The translations under genes and the position numbers were made by a program. A stretch of 64,000 nucleotides of DNA from Solanum dulcamara (lineage: Eukaryota > Streptophyta > Magnoliopsida > Solanales > Solanaceae). A model generated the notes under the pieces. It ran no database searches, was not told the DNA's origin, and saw only the letters and a list, made by a program, of their open reading frames with translations. Position 1 is the stretch's first letter; each line of letters opens with the position of its first letter. Of this stretch, positions 44,236 through 56,420 are shown piece after piece. The DNA is taken from NCBI RefSeq assembly GCF_947179165.1, contig NC_077238.1:70477257-70541256 (forward strand), written 5' to 3'.

Positions 44236-46026
44236 ATGAATGGAGGTACAAACCGCCTATATACCATGGGTAGTCATCAAGATCAAGAGAACTCTCCAAA
44301 TGTCATAATGGGTATTATTCGAGTCTCTTCTCTTGATTGCTATGTTTTGATGGATCCGGGTGCCACCCTATCTTTTGTGACTCCTTACGTGGCTAGTAAA
44401 TTCAATAAAATTCCTGAATGTCTTTTTGAGCCTTTCAGTATAGCTACTCTTATCGGTGATTTTGTCTTAGCTGAGAGAGTCTATAAAGATTGCACTGTGT
44501 CAATTCATCATAGGGATACCTTGGCTGACTTGGTTGAGTTGGACATGGTTGATTTCGATATGATCCTCGGCATAGACTGGCTTTATGTCTGTTATACCTC
44601 AGTTGATTGTAGGACTCAGATTGTCACATTCAAATTTCTGAATGAGGCTGTCATAGAGTGGAAGGGTAGTCCTATTATGCCTAGGGGTAAGTTTATTTCT
44701 TACCTTAGGGCCAGGAAGCTAATCTCTAAAGGGTGTATCTATCACATTGTCTGAGTGAAAGACGATAATGTTGAGTCTCCATCCCTCGAGTCGGTCCCGA
44801 TTATCAATGAGTTTCCCGAAGTATTTCCTGAAGACCTGCCCGGAGTCCCTCCTGATAGAGAGATTGACTTTGGGATTGATGTTCTTCTTGATACCCAGCC
44901 TATCTCAATCCTTCTATATATAATGGCTCCGGCTGAGTTGAAAGAGTTGAAAGAACAGTTGAAGGACTTGTTAGATAAGCGATTCATTAGGCCGAGTGTC
45001 TCACCATGGGGTGCTCCGGTCCTATTTGTGCGAAAGAAAGATGGGTCCCTTAGAATGTGTATTGACTACAGGCAGCTGAACAAGGTCACCATAAAGAACA
45101 AATACCCTCTCCCCAAAATAGATGACTTATTTGATCAACTTCAGGGTGCCACTTGCTTCTCAAAGATAGACCTGAGATCCAGCTACCACTAGTTGAAAGT
45201 GAGGGAGTGCGATATTCCAAAGACAGCGTTTCAAACCCGTTATGGCCACTTTGAATTTTTGGTCATGTCCTTTGGGCTGACTAATGCCCTCGCAGCTTTT
45301 ATGGATCTCATGAACCGGGTATTTAAACCATATCTTGATATGTTTGTGATTGTATTCATATATGATATTTTGGTTTACTCTAAGAATGAGGAGGAGCACG
45401 CCCATCATGTTAGATTCGTCTTGCAAACTCTAAAGGACCAGGTATTGTATGCAAAGTTCTCCAAATATGAATTCTATCTTGCATCAGTGGCTTTCCTGGG
45501 CCACATTATATCTGGAGATGGTATTCAGGTTGATGCTCAGAAAATTGAGGCAGTAAAGAATTGGCCCAGACCCACATCCCCGACAGAGATAAGGAGCTTC
45601 TTGGGTTTGGCCGGATATTATCGAAATTTTGTAAAGGGATTCTCATCCATATCATCACTATTGACTAAGCTGACCCAAAAGAAGGCTAAGTTCCAATGGT
45701 CCGATACTTGTGAGGAGAGTTTCCAGAAATTGAAGACTAAGCTAACCACTGCTCTTGTCTTGACTTTGCCCGATGGAACAGAGGGCTTTGTGATCTATTG
45801 TGATGCATCTAGAATTGGGTTGGGCTATGTACTGATGAAGAAGGGAAAGGTGATAGCCTATGCTTCAAGACAGCTTAAGGTTCATGAGAGGAACTACCCA
45901 ACTCATGACCTTGAGCTGGCAGCTGTGATATTTGCGCTTAAAATTTGGCGCCACTACTTGTATGGAGTGCATGTTGATGTATTCACCAATCACAAGGACT
46001 ATGATATGAGCATCCTCTACCCTTGA
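44236..46026 (+). pseudogene. pol: Element E protease, RT and N-terminal RNase H
   Basis: The pieces 44236-44754, 44755-45192 and 45193-46026 are in one frame, separated by a TGA (CGA in D) and a TAG (CAG in D). The protease has [15 protein letters not shown] and MILGIDWL. RT has [20 protein letters not shown] and [11 protein letters not shown]. The catalytic motif reads [12 protein letters not shown], so the first Asp of the DD pair is Tyr. RNase H begins [11 protein letters not shown] and [15 protein letters not shown]. It breaks at about 45996, where 37 bp are replaced by a 27 bp copy of nearby sequence. Confidence 0.86.
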
Positions 46027-47726
46027 GGCAAAGGAGATGGCTCGAGCTACTCAAGGACTATGATATGAGCATCCTCTACCATCCAGGTAAAGCTAATATT
46101 GTTGCTGATGCTCTTAGCAGGTTGTCTATTGGTAGCACTACCCATATAGACGAGGGAAGGAGGGAATTGGCAAATGAGGTACATAGATTAGCCTAATTGG
46201 GAGTTCATCTGGAAGAGAACAATGAAGGCGGAGTTACTGTTCAGGATGGGTCTACATCCTCACTTGTGGCAGAGGTAAAGGAGAAACAAGACCAAGACCC
46301 CATCCTTCTCCAATTGAAGGGAGTTGTTCACAAATAAAAGGTAATGGTTTTTACCAAAGGGGGAGATGGTGTGTTGAGGTACAAAAATAGATTATGTGTA
46401 CATGACGTCAATGATGTTCGAGGAAGGATTATGTCCGAAGCGCATAGTTCCAGGTACTCTATTCATCCGGGCTCCACAAAAATGTATCATGACTTGAGGG
46501 AAATCTATTGGTGGAGTGGGATGAAGAGAGATATTGCAGCATTCATTTCCAAGTGTCCGAATTGCCAACAGGTGAAAGTTGAGCATCAAAGGCCATGTGG
46601 CTTGACTCAAAATATCTACATTCCAGAATGGAGGTAGGAGATGATCAACATGGACTTTATTATGGGTTTACCGAGGTCCCAAAAGCAACATGATTCGATT
46701 TGGGTGATTGTGGATAGAATAATGAAATCAGCTCACTTCTTGGCAGTTAAGACTACTGACACTACAGAGGATTATGCGAAATTATATATACAGAAGATCG
46801 TCAGATTACATGGGGTCCCCTGTCTATCATCTCAGACAGAGGATCTTAATTCACTTCCCAATTTTTGAAATCCTTTCAGAAGGGACTGGGTTCAAAGGTA
46901 AACCTTAGTACAGCCTTTCATCCCCAGACGGATGGCCAAGCGGAACGCACCATTCAGACGTTGGAGGTTATATTGAGGGCATGTGTGCTTGACTTCAAAG
47001 GAAATTGGGATGATCACTTACCCCTCATAGAGTTTACATATAATAATAACTATCATACAAGCATTCAAATGGCTCCTTATGAAGCTTTGTATGGGAGGAG
47101 GTGTAGATCACCCATTGGGTGGTTTGAAGTTGGTGAAGTTGAGTTAATTAGGCCCGATTTTGTTCACCAAGCCATGGAGAAGGTGAGAGTTATTCGAGAT
47201 AGGCTGAAGACAGCCCAAAGCCGCATAAAATCTTACACCGATGTGAGGAGGAGAGACTTCGAGTTTGATGTGGGTGATTGGGTATACTTGAAAGTGTCAC
47301 CCATGAAGGGTATCATGAGGTTTAGAAGGAAGGGGAAGCTCATTCCTCGATATATTGGTCCTTACCAGATTTCGAGACGGATTGGGAGTATTGCTAGCCT
47401 TTATTCATCCAGTATTCCACGTTTTGATGTTGAAGAAGTGCTTAGGCGATCCCTCGTTGATAGTCCCCACTGATAGTATTGGAGTTAAGGATAGCCTATC
47501 CTACAAAGAGGTTCCGGTCCAAATTTTTGATCGCCAAATCCGCAAATTGAGGAAGAAAGAGATCGCCTTAGTTAAAGTCCTGTGGAGGAATCAATTTGTT
47601 GAGGAAGCCACGTGGGAAGCAGAGGAAGACATGAAATCTAAATATCCCCATCTATTTGTGCCTACCGATAGAAATGCTGAAGGTAATGTCCATTTTCTTG
47701 ACTTAAAAATTATTTGCGCATTATGA
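46027..47726 (+). pseudogene. pol: Element E RNase H end, integrase and chromodomain-like tail
   Basis: The reading continues in a shifted frame: RNase H end, zinc-binding [20 protein letters not shown] and CPNCQQVK (46344-46637), and core INMDFIMGLP (46641-46868). A 1 bp loss near 46820 changes frame. The open piece 46865-47473 holds DGQAERTIQTLE and GKLIPRYIGPY. A 26 bp loss at 47394 changes frame again before the tail, WRNQFVEEATWEAEEDMKSK (47355-47726). Confidence 0.86.
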
Positions 47727-47817
47727 GTTTGATTGGTAAATTGTTTGAGAATTTGATTGACTGAATGACTGAATTCTGATTTTGATTTGTACCCCGAGTC
47801 CATTCTTGGTTACTCGT

Positions 47818-47850
47818 CATTCGAGGACGAATGATCCCAAGGGGGAGATA
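47818..47850 (+). other. Element E hairpin and polypurine tract
   Basis: CATTCGAGGACGAATG (47818-47833) folds into the same 6 bp hairpin as in D. AAGGGGGAGATA (47839-47850) directly precedes the 3' LTR start at 47852. Confidence 0.8.
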
Positions 47851-47851
47851 A

Positions 47852-48003
47852 TGTAACACCCCTCAAATTTTTTTCCTAAGATTCGGACCTTCCCTGTATA
47901 CATGTGGGGTCTAACTTAATTATTGTGAAGTATATGCTTGAGTTAAGATGAGTCCCTGAGTAATTGAAGAGTGTTGGAGGTGATGTGGGGTCACAAAGGA
48001 CCC
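47852..48003 (+). repeat. 3' LTR of element E, truncated
   Basis: Only the first ~152 bp of the LTR remain (TGTAACACCCC to GGACCC), matching 30361-30511. At 48004 the sequence switches to AGAACTCCC, the start of a MADS unit. About 2.3 kb of LTR and ~435 bp of unit sequence are missing at this junction. Confidence 0.85.
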
Positions 48004-49679
48004 TAGAACTCCCTTATTGTAGTCTCTAATCTTGAAATTTCACTAGTAATATTACAAGAAAGGTGTATACTCCTAAAATTAAAAAAATAAAAAGTTGACC
48101 TTCTCCTTGCAACCCTAGAGAGATTTTGAAAGAAATAGTTCCTTGTAGAAGCTAATGAAATGTTATATTTAATGAAAATAGATTAATAAATAAATTAAAA
48201 ATAAACAGAAAATGCATTTTCTTCTATTGATCACAATTATCAACATTATTTTTTCAGATTATGACTACTTAAGGATATTAATTACTGCTTGTTAGTATGT
48301 ATATATTATCATGTATAAACATGATGAGAATCAACAAAGTTTCTTGCAAAAAAGTTTTTTGTTTTCTTTATCAATAATTCCATCAAGGTGGTGTAGAAAG
48401 TATAAAAAATTGGAGAGAAGAGTTTATTTGATCAGATCAATTAATTTTGTGGCAATTACATTTTTATTAGTCTTAAGTCAAAACTCCTAAAATATTATTA
48501 TATTTTACACGTAAGAAATCTAAAAATAAAACATAAGAAAATTTTGAAAATTCATTTACTCTATTGAAATCGTAAGAGAGTTATGTTAACAATTTCCTCT
48601 CTTTAAAGTTATATTGAGGTAAAAATTGAAAGACTCGGCATTTAAGGCCATGCAAAAGTTTGATGCAATAATTTTTTTGTGATGCCCTCAGATGTTTGGG
48701 CCATCACTAGGTACATTATAATATATCAACAATTTTATAACCTTCACGGACATGCTTCGATAACCTTAGGGTATTTGTAAATCTATGTTTTAACATTTAA
48801 TTTTAAGTATTATTAATTTCATAGTTCAAATTTTACTTATTAATATGTTATCATCTCCCCCACCTTAATTTTTGGTTTCTGAATCTGAATATTTGTGTGT
48901 TCCAATGTAGAAGTAAACATAAAATTCTATTTCTAAAGCAAGGGATAAATTGATTTTTTCCAATAAACTTCAAACATGGTACGAATTTCTCGACTTCATT
49001 AAGGGAAAAATAATTTAGATAAATAAAAAGAAACATATAAACATGATGATAAATTATTAATTTTAAGTTTTTGGAGTGCAAACATCACTTCTATACAAGT
49101 ACGTTAAAACAAAAGGGTTGAAGTTTTTAACATACAAAAGCCAAGAAAGTAATAAATATTGCATCATTACCATATTTTAAAGAAATATGTTAATATTAAA
49201 TAAGTCTTCTTGATAATAATTTTTGATTCTTTGATTCAATTTTAATTTTAGATGCATTACTAGTTTACACTAGAAAGTTTCAAAATAAAATTTTACCCAA
49301 TATGTAAATTGGTTTGTTAGATTTTGAAGTGTAAGAGATAATTTTTGAAAATCATACTAACAACAAAAATATTTCAATAACAATAGTAGTAAGAGCAAAA
49401 ACAAATATTTCAGTATGTAGTAAACATTAAAATAATTATCCATAGACTTAATAAATGAATGAAACAACAAAGTTTGAAACAAATAATAAAACACGATAGA
49501 AGGACACTCAAATGAGGACAAAGGAAAAGTGATACAGATTGTTCTATGACACAATCTAAAAATGGAAAATATTAAAAGACATAAACAATTCAATGGACAA
49601 CATGGACATAGAAAACAATATTAATTGACAAGAAACACATTGGTCCTTAGAAGTTATGGTGTGATTTGGATATTGTACA

Positions 49680-50648
49680 TTAACATTTTTTTAAAAATGG
49701 GTCATCCAGTAAAGTCATGACGTCATCATTCCAATTCAGTAACCCAAATAATGTAGTACTAGGTGATAGAGCATCAGAGTTATTTGGATTGTTATTCATT
49801 GACGTTGATACATCAATTGATGGGATATCCTCTGTAGGGTTATTCATTGACGTTGCTACACCAATTGGAGGAATATCTGTTGAAGGTTCCATTTGTTGTG
49901 TCGTTGGAGGAAACACTGGAGAATACATTGGAGGATCCATCATTTGTGAAGGCATCAGAGAATCCACTATTGTTGACGGCGTTAGAGGGGCAATTCCTGG
50001 ATTTTCTCTAATACCCATTTGTTGAGGCATTGGAGACAATAATTGTGGACCCATTGGAGTAAACATTTGTGCAAACAAAAGAGGAGATGGATCCCTTGGC
50101 CCTCCAGAGTTGGTCCTACCAGTTACCACTGATTCAACAATGGGTTGAGAGGCATTCGATGTAGAACCCTCTCCATCAACATTTTTCCTCAGTAATTCAC
50201 GAACCACTTTGAGGTTTTTCTTGATCACGCGACTCAGGTCATTTTGATCGTAAGGGTGCATGTCAGTAGAAACTTTTTTTCCACTTAACACCTCACACAT
50301 CTCATTTGTCATTTTCTTGACTCTATTTTCCTTTCTTATTTTTTGTAGTTGTTCCTCCAACTTCTCGATCCTTTGCTCGGTAAACTCTTCTATTGTCACC
50401 ATATTTTTGGATTTCTCCAACGTCGGCAACTCCTTAAACTTTATAAAAGTGGTGCGTGCAGCATCATTATTTGGAAATATGTATGGTTCATTTCTATAAG
50501 GACCATAGACAACAAGAGCCACTTCAACATCACAAAGTGTTTTGAGCTCTTCACACTTTTTGAAGAGACCTTTTTGTCTTTTCTGGTATGAGACTTTTCT
50601 TTTACTCTCATCTTCAATCAAAGTGAAGTTAACTTTGTTTCTTGGCAT
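49680..50648 (-). CDS. Type I (M-gamma-like) MADS-box transcription factor, intact
   Basis: A 322-residue, intronless reading frame. The MADS domain (1-60) has MPRNKVNFTLIEDESKRKVS, KRQKGLFKKCEELKTLCDVE and the VVYGPY turn typical of the M-gamma group (AGL80/PHERES-like). It should bind DNA in the nucleus as a dimer. Residues about 84-118 are charged and coiled-coil-like (EEQLQKIRKENRVKKMTNEM). The C-terminus is Met/Pro/Gln-rich (PMGPQLLSPMPQQMGIRE) and has a doubled IPxIxVxTSMNN motif near 272-292. M-gamma genes in other plants act in the central cell and endosperm; that role here is inference. It is the only undamaged copy of four and has a TATA box ~100 bp upstream. Confidence 0.93.
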   Translation of the reverse strand: MPRNKVNFTLIEDESKRKVSYQKRQKGLFKKCEELKTLCDVEVALVVYGPYRNEPYIFPNNDAARTTFIKFKELPTLEKSKNMVTIEEFTEQRIEKLEEQLQKIRKENRVKKMTNEMCEVLSGKKVSTDMHPYDQNDLSRVIKKNLKVVRELLRKNVDGEGSTSNASQPIVESVVTGRTNSGGPRDPSPLLFAQMFTPMGPQLLSPMPQQMGIRENPGIAPLTPSTIVDSLMPSQMMDPPMYSPVFPPTTQQMEPSTDIPPIGVATSMNNPTEDIPSIDVSTSMNNNPNNSDALSPSTTLFGLLNWNDDVMTLLDDPFLKKC

Positions 50649-50747
50649 GATTAAAGGGCAGGAGAAATGTGTTTGCTTGAATTTGTGGTATCCAATAGCT
50701 TTGTTGTTGTAGTAGTAGGTGTGCTTTTTTTGCCTAGTATTAACTCC

Positions 50748-50757
50748 TATTTATATA
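50748..50757 (-). promoter_or_regulatory. TATA box of unit 3 MADS gene
   Basis: The minus strand reads TTTTATATAAATAGG. It lies about 100 bp before the ATG and is conserved in units 2 and 4. Confidence 0.55.
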
Positions 50758-51789
50758 AAAATATTTGCATTCTCTAAATTTTTGAATAGTTTGAATTTGA
50801 CAGATTTTTCTTGATAGAAAGAACTATTTTGGAAAAACACTAACTGAGGGGATCTTAGACATACATCTAGATAAAATCAACTTGAAACATATGTATTTTA
50901 GGGTTCTAGTCTTATGTTGACCAATTTATTAGAAAAAATATTAATGATGTTTAATCTATGTAGTCTCCACAAAATATGGTCATAATTTACCCATTTCCTT
51001 CATCTAAGTTTTTTTTTTTGAAAAAATATTTTAATTGAAGGATGAACAAATGTAAATATTGAAACAAGGTCATTTTAAATATTGGCTAGGAATTTTGAAA
51101 TATCAATTTTGACAATATTTGAATATGAACAAAAAAAATCATTTTTTTAAAAACACAAATACTTTTTAAGTATCAAACGGCGATTTTTGTATGATTGTAG
51201 ATGTTACAATGTCTGTAGAAGCACATTATTATTTTTATTAATTTTTGATAAACAATATTTAGTAAAATATTTATGTTGCTTTCAAATATATTTGAAACTC
51301 AATCTGGCTTAAATATTTTTGTTAATGTCAGATACTCACCAACCTTTCACTCGATTCACATTATAATATTTCTAAATTAGTTTTGAGACAAATCAATCTG
51401 AAATATTTTCACACATCAAAATGATGTGTTTACAATAGTGTGAAAATTAAAAGAAAATTTTTGTTCATTTAAAGAAAAATACTCAAGATGAAGGGAGATT
51501 AGTTTCAAATGTCTTATAATTTTTTTTTCAAATGAAGATGTAAATTTATTACTCACATGAATTTTTTTCTTTTTATGGTAAATAATAAAATTTTTAATAA
51601 TAATAGGATTGATATATAAGTTTCTTTGGTCCTTTCTACTAATGTCAATCTGTTTAAACGAGAGAGGAAGAAAGAACGATAAATTTATTAAGTTTATGTC
51701 ATGATTAGTTTAACCCCTTGAAATGTAATGACCTATCTTGCCGTTATTAAAAATACCAGTGTTAAAATTCTTGAGCTTAAAAATTTATC

Positions 51790-52320
51790 TATCTAGTAGA
51801 GTTAGGCTGGGATCCGCCCCACCTTGGAAAAAAAATATATCTCTTACGTAGGAAAATCGGGAAGGATCATTTTTTTTACCAGTGAGACTATGTGGACATT
51901 CTCATTTTTGTATAGCTTTTGGACAAGCGGGGGAAAGGAAATATACCTTTTAAACTATCAGGCCCTCTTAGTGATCATAGCAAAAATCAACTTGCTGATG
52001 TATATGAGAAAACCCGCAATGATGCCTGCGATTATGATCATTTTTGACATCCCAATTAGTGTCTGATTTTGGGATGACCGGATCCTATTTTTTACATACC
52101 CGAGCTAATCTTTGACCTCTATACTAAAACTATACTTCTTGATGGGCGCTCCGAGTGAGAGCCAGACTGGCGTGGTACAAGTTGATGTTCGCTGATGTGC
52201 CTCCAAATTCTCTTCCCCTATTCTCCTTCCAACTCTCTATCATATGGGCTAATTGCCAAATAAATTGCATTAATTTCTCTAGGGTTTAACACAATGACCC
52301 TATGACGACTTGAGATTATC
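51790..52320. other. Conserved segment of unknown nature in unit 3
   Basis: Counterpart of 25500-26060. The plus strand starts GAGTTAGGCTGGGATCCGCC; the minus strand keeps the ISLGAPIKKY-like and GFLIYI-like stretches. A ~15-25 bp loss near 52185 distinguishes it from units 1 and 2. Function unknown. Confidence 0.42.
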
Positions 52321-54399
52321 CCCTAGTTGTGAAATGGTGCTTAGATCTAAAAGTGACCCCAAGCTAACCATATGGCCTTGCATGACTCTAACATATCCAA
52401 AACAACAATTGAAATTAAATGAGGAAGATCAACTGGAATAGGTCTATTAAATCAATTTGAAATAGAAAACATATTTGATTTAAAGATATGTTGAATCAAA
52501 CTGACTGTCTAAAGGCCTCTACTAATATGAGTTTCTAGGACAAGCCTCTAGCTAGCTACGGACGCTATGAGCTCACTAAATCTCCGAATTCAAGTTTCTC
52601 TGTATGAAATACAAATCAACAATGATAACCCTTACTATGATATGCAGGGTGCAAAAGTCATAGGTCAACTGAGCTCCACAAATAATAAACAACGTAAATA
52701 TAAGGTAAATACAACACAAGTAACTACACAAGGGCTATAATAAGAAAGAAGAAGCAGTAAGAGTGAAGAAGTAGGATACACGGAGAAAAGATGTTGAGTC
52801 AAACAACGTAGATGAAGACCCAGTCCCAGTAAGTCATAAATGACTTGCTGTTGCTAGCTCCAAATGCCGAAAAGATCAAAAATTGGAGGAAATGACCTGG
52901 AGTGGTCAGTAAAATATATTGCATTGTTGAACACCGAAACTCAAATTTTGATTTAATAAAGGTGTAGAGTATATTTTTTTAGAACTCCCTTATTGTAGTC
53001 TCTAATCTTGAAATTTCACTAGTAATATTACAAGAAAGGTGTATACTCCTAAAATTAAAAAAATAAAATGTGGACCTTCTCCTTGCAACCATAGAGAGAT
53101 TTTGAAAGAAATAGTTCCTTATAGAAGCTAATTAAATGTTATATTTAATGAAAATAGATTAATAAATCAATTAAAAATAATGCATTTTATTCTATTAATC
53201 ATAATTATCAACATTATTTTTTCAGATTATGACTACTTAAGGATATTAATTACTTCTTGTTAGTATGTATATATTATCATGTATAAACATGATGAGAATC
53301 AACAAAGTTTCTTGAAAAAAGGTTTTTTGTTTTCTTTAACAATAATTCCATCAAGGTGGTGTAGAAAGTATAAAAAATTGGAGAGAAGAATTTATTTGAT
53401 CAGATCAGTTAATTTTGTGGCAATTACATTTTTATTAGTCTTAAGTCAAAACTCCTAAAATATTATTATAGTTTACACGTAAGTAATCTAAAAATAAAAT
53501 ATAAGAAAATTTTAAAAATTCATTTATTCTATTGAAATCGTAAGAGAGTTATGTTAACAATTTCCTCTCTTTAAAGTTATATTGAGGTAAAAATTAAAAG
53601 ACTCAGCTTTTAAGGCCATGCAAAAGTTTGGCGCAATAAAAATTTTGTGATGCCCTTAGATGTTTTGGGCCGTCACTAGGTACTTTATAATATATCAACA
53701 ATTTTATAACCTTCACCGATATTGTCACGCCTCGAGAGGGTACCCTAGACGTGACCGGCACTCCGGAACCATTTTTGGCTCCCAAGCGAACCACATAGCT
53801 TGATCACACATTCGTTCATTCGTTCAGTCAGCGAAAAGTTTAAAATAAAGAAATAATTTGGTGGGCAATCCAAATCAACGATCTAACTCAAGAAAGAAAG
53901 GCCATGGGCCAAAAAATCAAACTCTAATCTTTGTCATAAAAATAGTTTGACAAAAATAATTCAAGGAATTAAAATACTCAATCGACCCATCACTATCTAG
54001 TCTATGAAGTCTCTATCACTACTATCTAATTGTTGCCAATGACATGTTCATGGCTACCTCAAATCAAAATGAAAAAGGCTAACTCGACGCAAGAATAACA
54101 TAAACGGTGTCCTCCGAATGTAGGGGAGGACTCACCAATACGCTGAGTGGGAATAGATCCTCATTGGTGCTCCCATTGACGATCTCTTAAACCTGTCGCT
54201 GCATCATGAAACGATGCAGGTCCAAATGGACGACAGTACATTTAATGTATGAGTATGTAATATGGCAGAATAAAACATACCTCAAGGAAGAATAACGTTG
54301 GTTCGAATATCTCACTTCAGAAAAATAAGAGAGACTCAATCAAAGTATCATAAGTCCAAAGTAAGAATACATTTTAGACAACGACCAATCACACACCAT

Positions 54400-54570
54400 A
54401 CAATCCAATCCAATCCTATCATGTACAATACAGTTCAAATCCAATCATATACGATTCTATTCAATCCAATCACATATCACCTAATCCAATCCATCACACA
54501 TCATCTAATCCAATCCAATCGTACACAATTCGATTACCTATCATCTAATCCAATCCGATCATATACAATC
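54400..54570. repeat. Degenerate CAATCCAATC repeat in S2
   Basis: Irregular copies of ATCCAATCC separated by short ATC-rich spacers (CATATAC, CACATATCACCTA). It is absent from S1 and the D and E LTRs as a block, so it looks like an expansion specific to this LTR subtype. Confidence 0.65.
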
Positions 54571-56261
54571 AACTCAAAGGACTCAACTCAATAAATATGC
54601 AAATTAAATTATGCAATGTTTTACGATTCAACTCAATCAGCTACAATCACAATCGAACCAATCATATCATGCACAATCCACTCAATTTGGGAGTTTCTCT
54701 AATCAACAACAATCCCACCACCTATATATAGGTGATGCACAATGAGTCACGCCGTTGCTCCGTTCGTTCATACTTGCCAGGGTATGAACGACTCAAACCA
54801 ATCATGGATCCGTCAATCAATCAAGTCCTATCATTTCAGTACAATGAAATAGGGAAACATCCGACACGGCACAATCCCTTTCTACGTTGGCGGCGTAGTT
54901 TATGGAATTCGAGTATGGACTATACTCTTACCCAATTCGGTGCTCAATACTCCTCCCAAGACTCAATACGCGCATAGATATTAAGTGAGTAAAATATTTA
55001 AAATACTCATTTAGTCTCTTAGGACTTAATTTCAAATCAACTCATTTAGTATTATTGGACTCTTTTCAAAACTCAATCAATCTGGTCTCATTGGACCTTC
55101 TTTCAAATCAACTCATCTCAATCATCAAACTCTTCTCTTCAATTTTTATACCATCTCAACTCAATGGATGTAGAAAATATTATGCTTTTAAAATATAATT
55201 CCAACTCCTCAACTCAAACTCAAAATAGATATTTTAATGTAAAAATACTCAACTCATTTATACTCAAAATATTCATGTTCAAAACGATAATTTAGAGGCT
55301 CCTCAAACTCAACTCATACTTAAACTCCTTTTTAAATCAAAGATAAAAATAATCATTCTTTAAAATTCAAAATAGTGTATAAGTAGTTTATGCGAAAATG
55401 CTCACAATCATTTATTTAAAACTCCTTCTCAAAAGATCATTTATTTTCAAAATGCTCATAAGACTCCAATCAAATCAATTTATGCAAATCACATATCACA
55501 TAATCACATTAGACTCCAATCTACTTCATCACACAACATCCTCATCAACATAACCTCTTCATTCACATCATCGTCAAACATCATCATCGCATCATCATCA
55601 AATATCATCATCACATCGTAACTATTCCATTTAATTCTTTTCATTTCAATCAATACACATACATAAACCATCCATCTCAAACTCAAGACAAATTATGACC
55701 AAAAGAAATCTCATCTTGGGTTCACGTGAATGAATACATGAATCCATACTCTCAACAAAACTCAACTCAAGAACCCCATCAATACATATGAATTTATATA
55801 CAAAATTTATTTGTAGTCAACAATATGAAATATAACTCTTTAGTCATTCAAGTCATGAAAATCGCCAATCAATTTCTAGTACATAAAAATATTCTAGAGT
55901 TTAGGAAAATTTCAAGAAAAATCTTCATAAAAGGTTCAAATCTTTCACAACTTCTACCTAACACATCTATGGGCATATGGAAGAACTCAATCCATATTTT
56001 AGGTTAGCCTTACATACCTTAGAGTAGCTTTTGAGGAAACCTTGTTGTTGGGTCTTCAATGGGAAGCTTGAATCCTTGAATTTTTTAGGGCAAATCTTGT
56101 TGGAGATATTTGGAAGAGAAGAGGGGATGAAGATTAGGGTTTTCGGGAGGTGAGGAGGCTGAAAATATCATCCCAAAATATCCCAAGTTGGGTATATATA
56201 ATTAGGGAAAAAGTCCAGGTTGCCCCTCTTCAAAAATCTGGAAAACTGGGCAAAAATCTTG

Positions 56262-56420
56262 TTGGCGCTATAGTGGCCCGTCGCGCCACTGCAGTGCCAA
56301 GCCAAAATAGGCTTAAAACCCTGCACATCTAATAGTGGCGCGTCGCGCCAAGGACCAAACTACTGAGGCTGTTTTCTGGCACTATAGTGGCGTGTCGCAC
56401 CACTGGGGCGCCAAGCCTAA
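56262..56420. repeat. CG-rich array relic in S2
   Basis: GGCGCTATAGTGGCCCGTCG and GTGGCGCGTCGCGCC blocks. It is shorter and more degraded than in D and S1, with several TpG/CpA changes. Confidence 0.72.

Larger units (their letters stand above)
30361..48003 (+). mobile_element. Element E: Ty3/Gypsy chromovirus between MADS units 2 and 3, hosting D
   Basis: The plus-strand element consists of a 5' LTR (30361-30839 plus 40721-42816, split by D), a primer site at 42821-42832, gag-pol 43033-47726, a polypurine tract, and a 3' LTR cut to 47852-48003. The left flank ends ACAAG (30356-30360), the expected target duplication; its partner has been deleted with most of the 3' LTR and ~435 bp of MADS unit. 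The coding region stays in one frame to about 45996. It then shifts three times (a 37-to-27 bp replacement, a 1 bp loss near 46820 and a 26 bp loss near 47394). Confidence 0.88.
48004..52980 (-). repeat. MADS tandem unit 3 (beta type), complete
   Basis: A full unit of 4977 bp from AGAACTCCC to the next AGAACTCCC at 52981. Contents on the minus strand: 3' flank 48004-49679 (no gene; ORFs such as 48851-49081 recur in other units), MADS gene 49680-50648, TATA 50748-50757, AT-rich upstream region 50760-51780 with nothing recognised, conserved segment 51790-52320, and AT-rich end 52320-52980. It is the reference for the other units. Confidence 0.87.

Noticed and set aside
54298..54594. 98-codon plus-strand frame in S2
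   Set aside because: It is made of the CAATCCAATC repeat read as Ser/Asn/Pro/Ile-rich text; not a gene.
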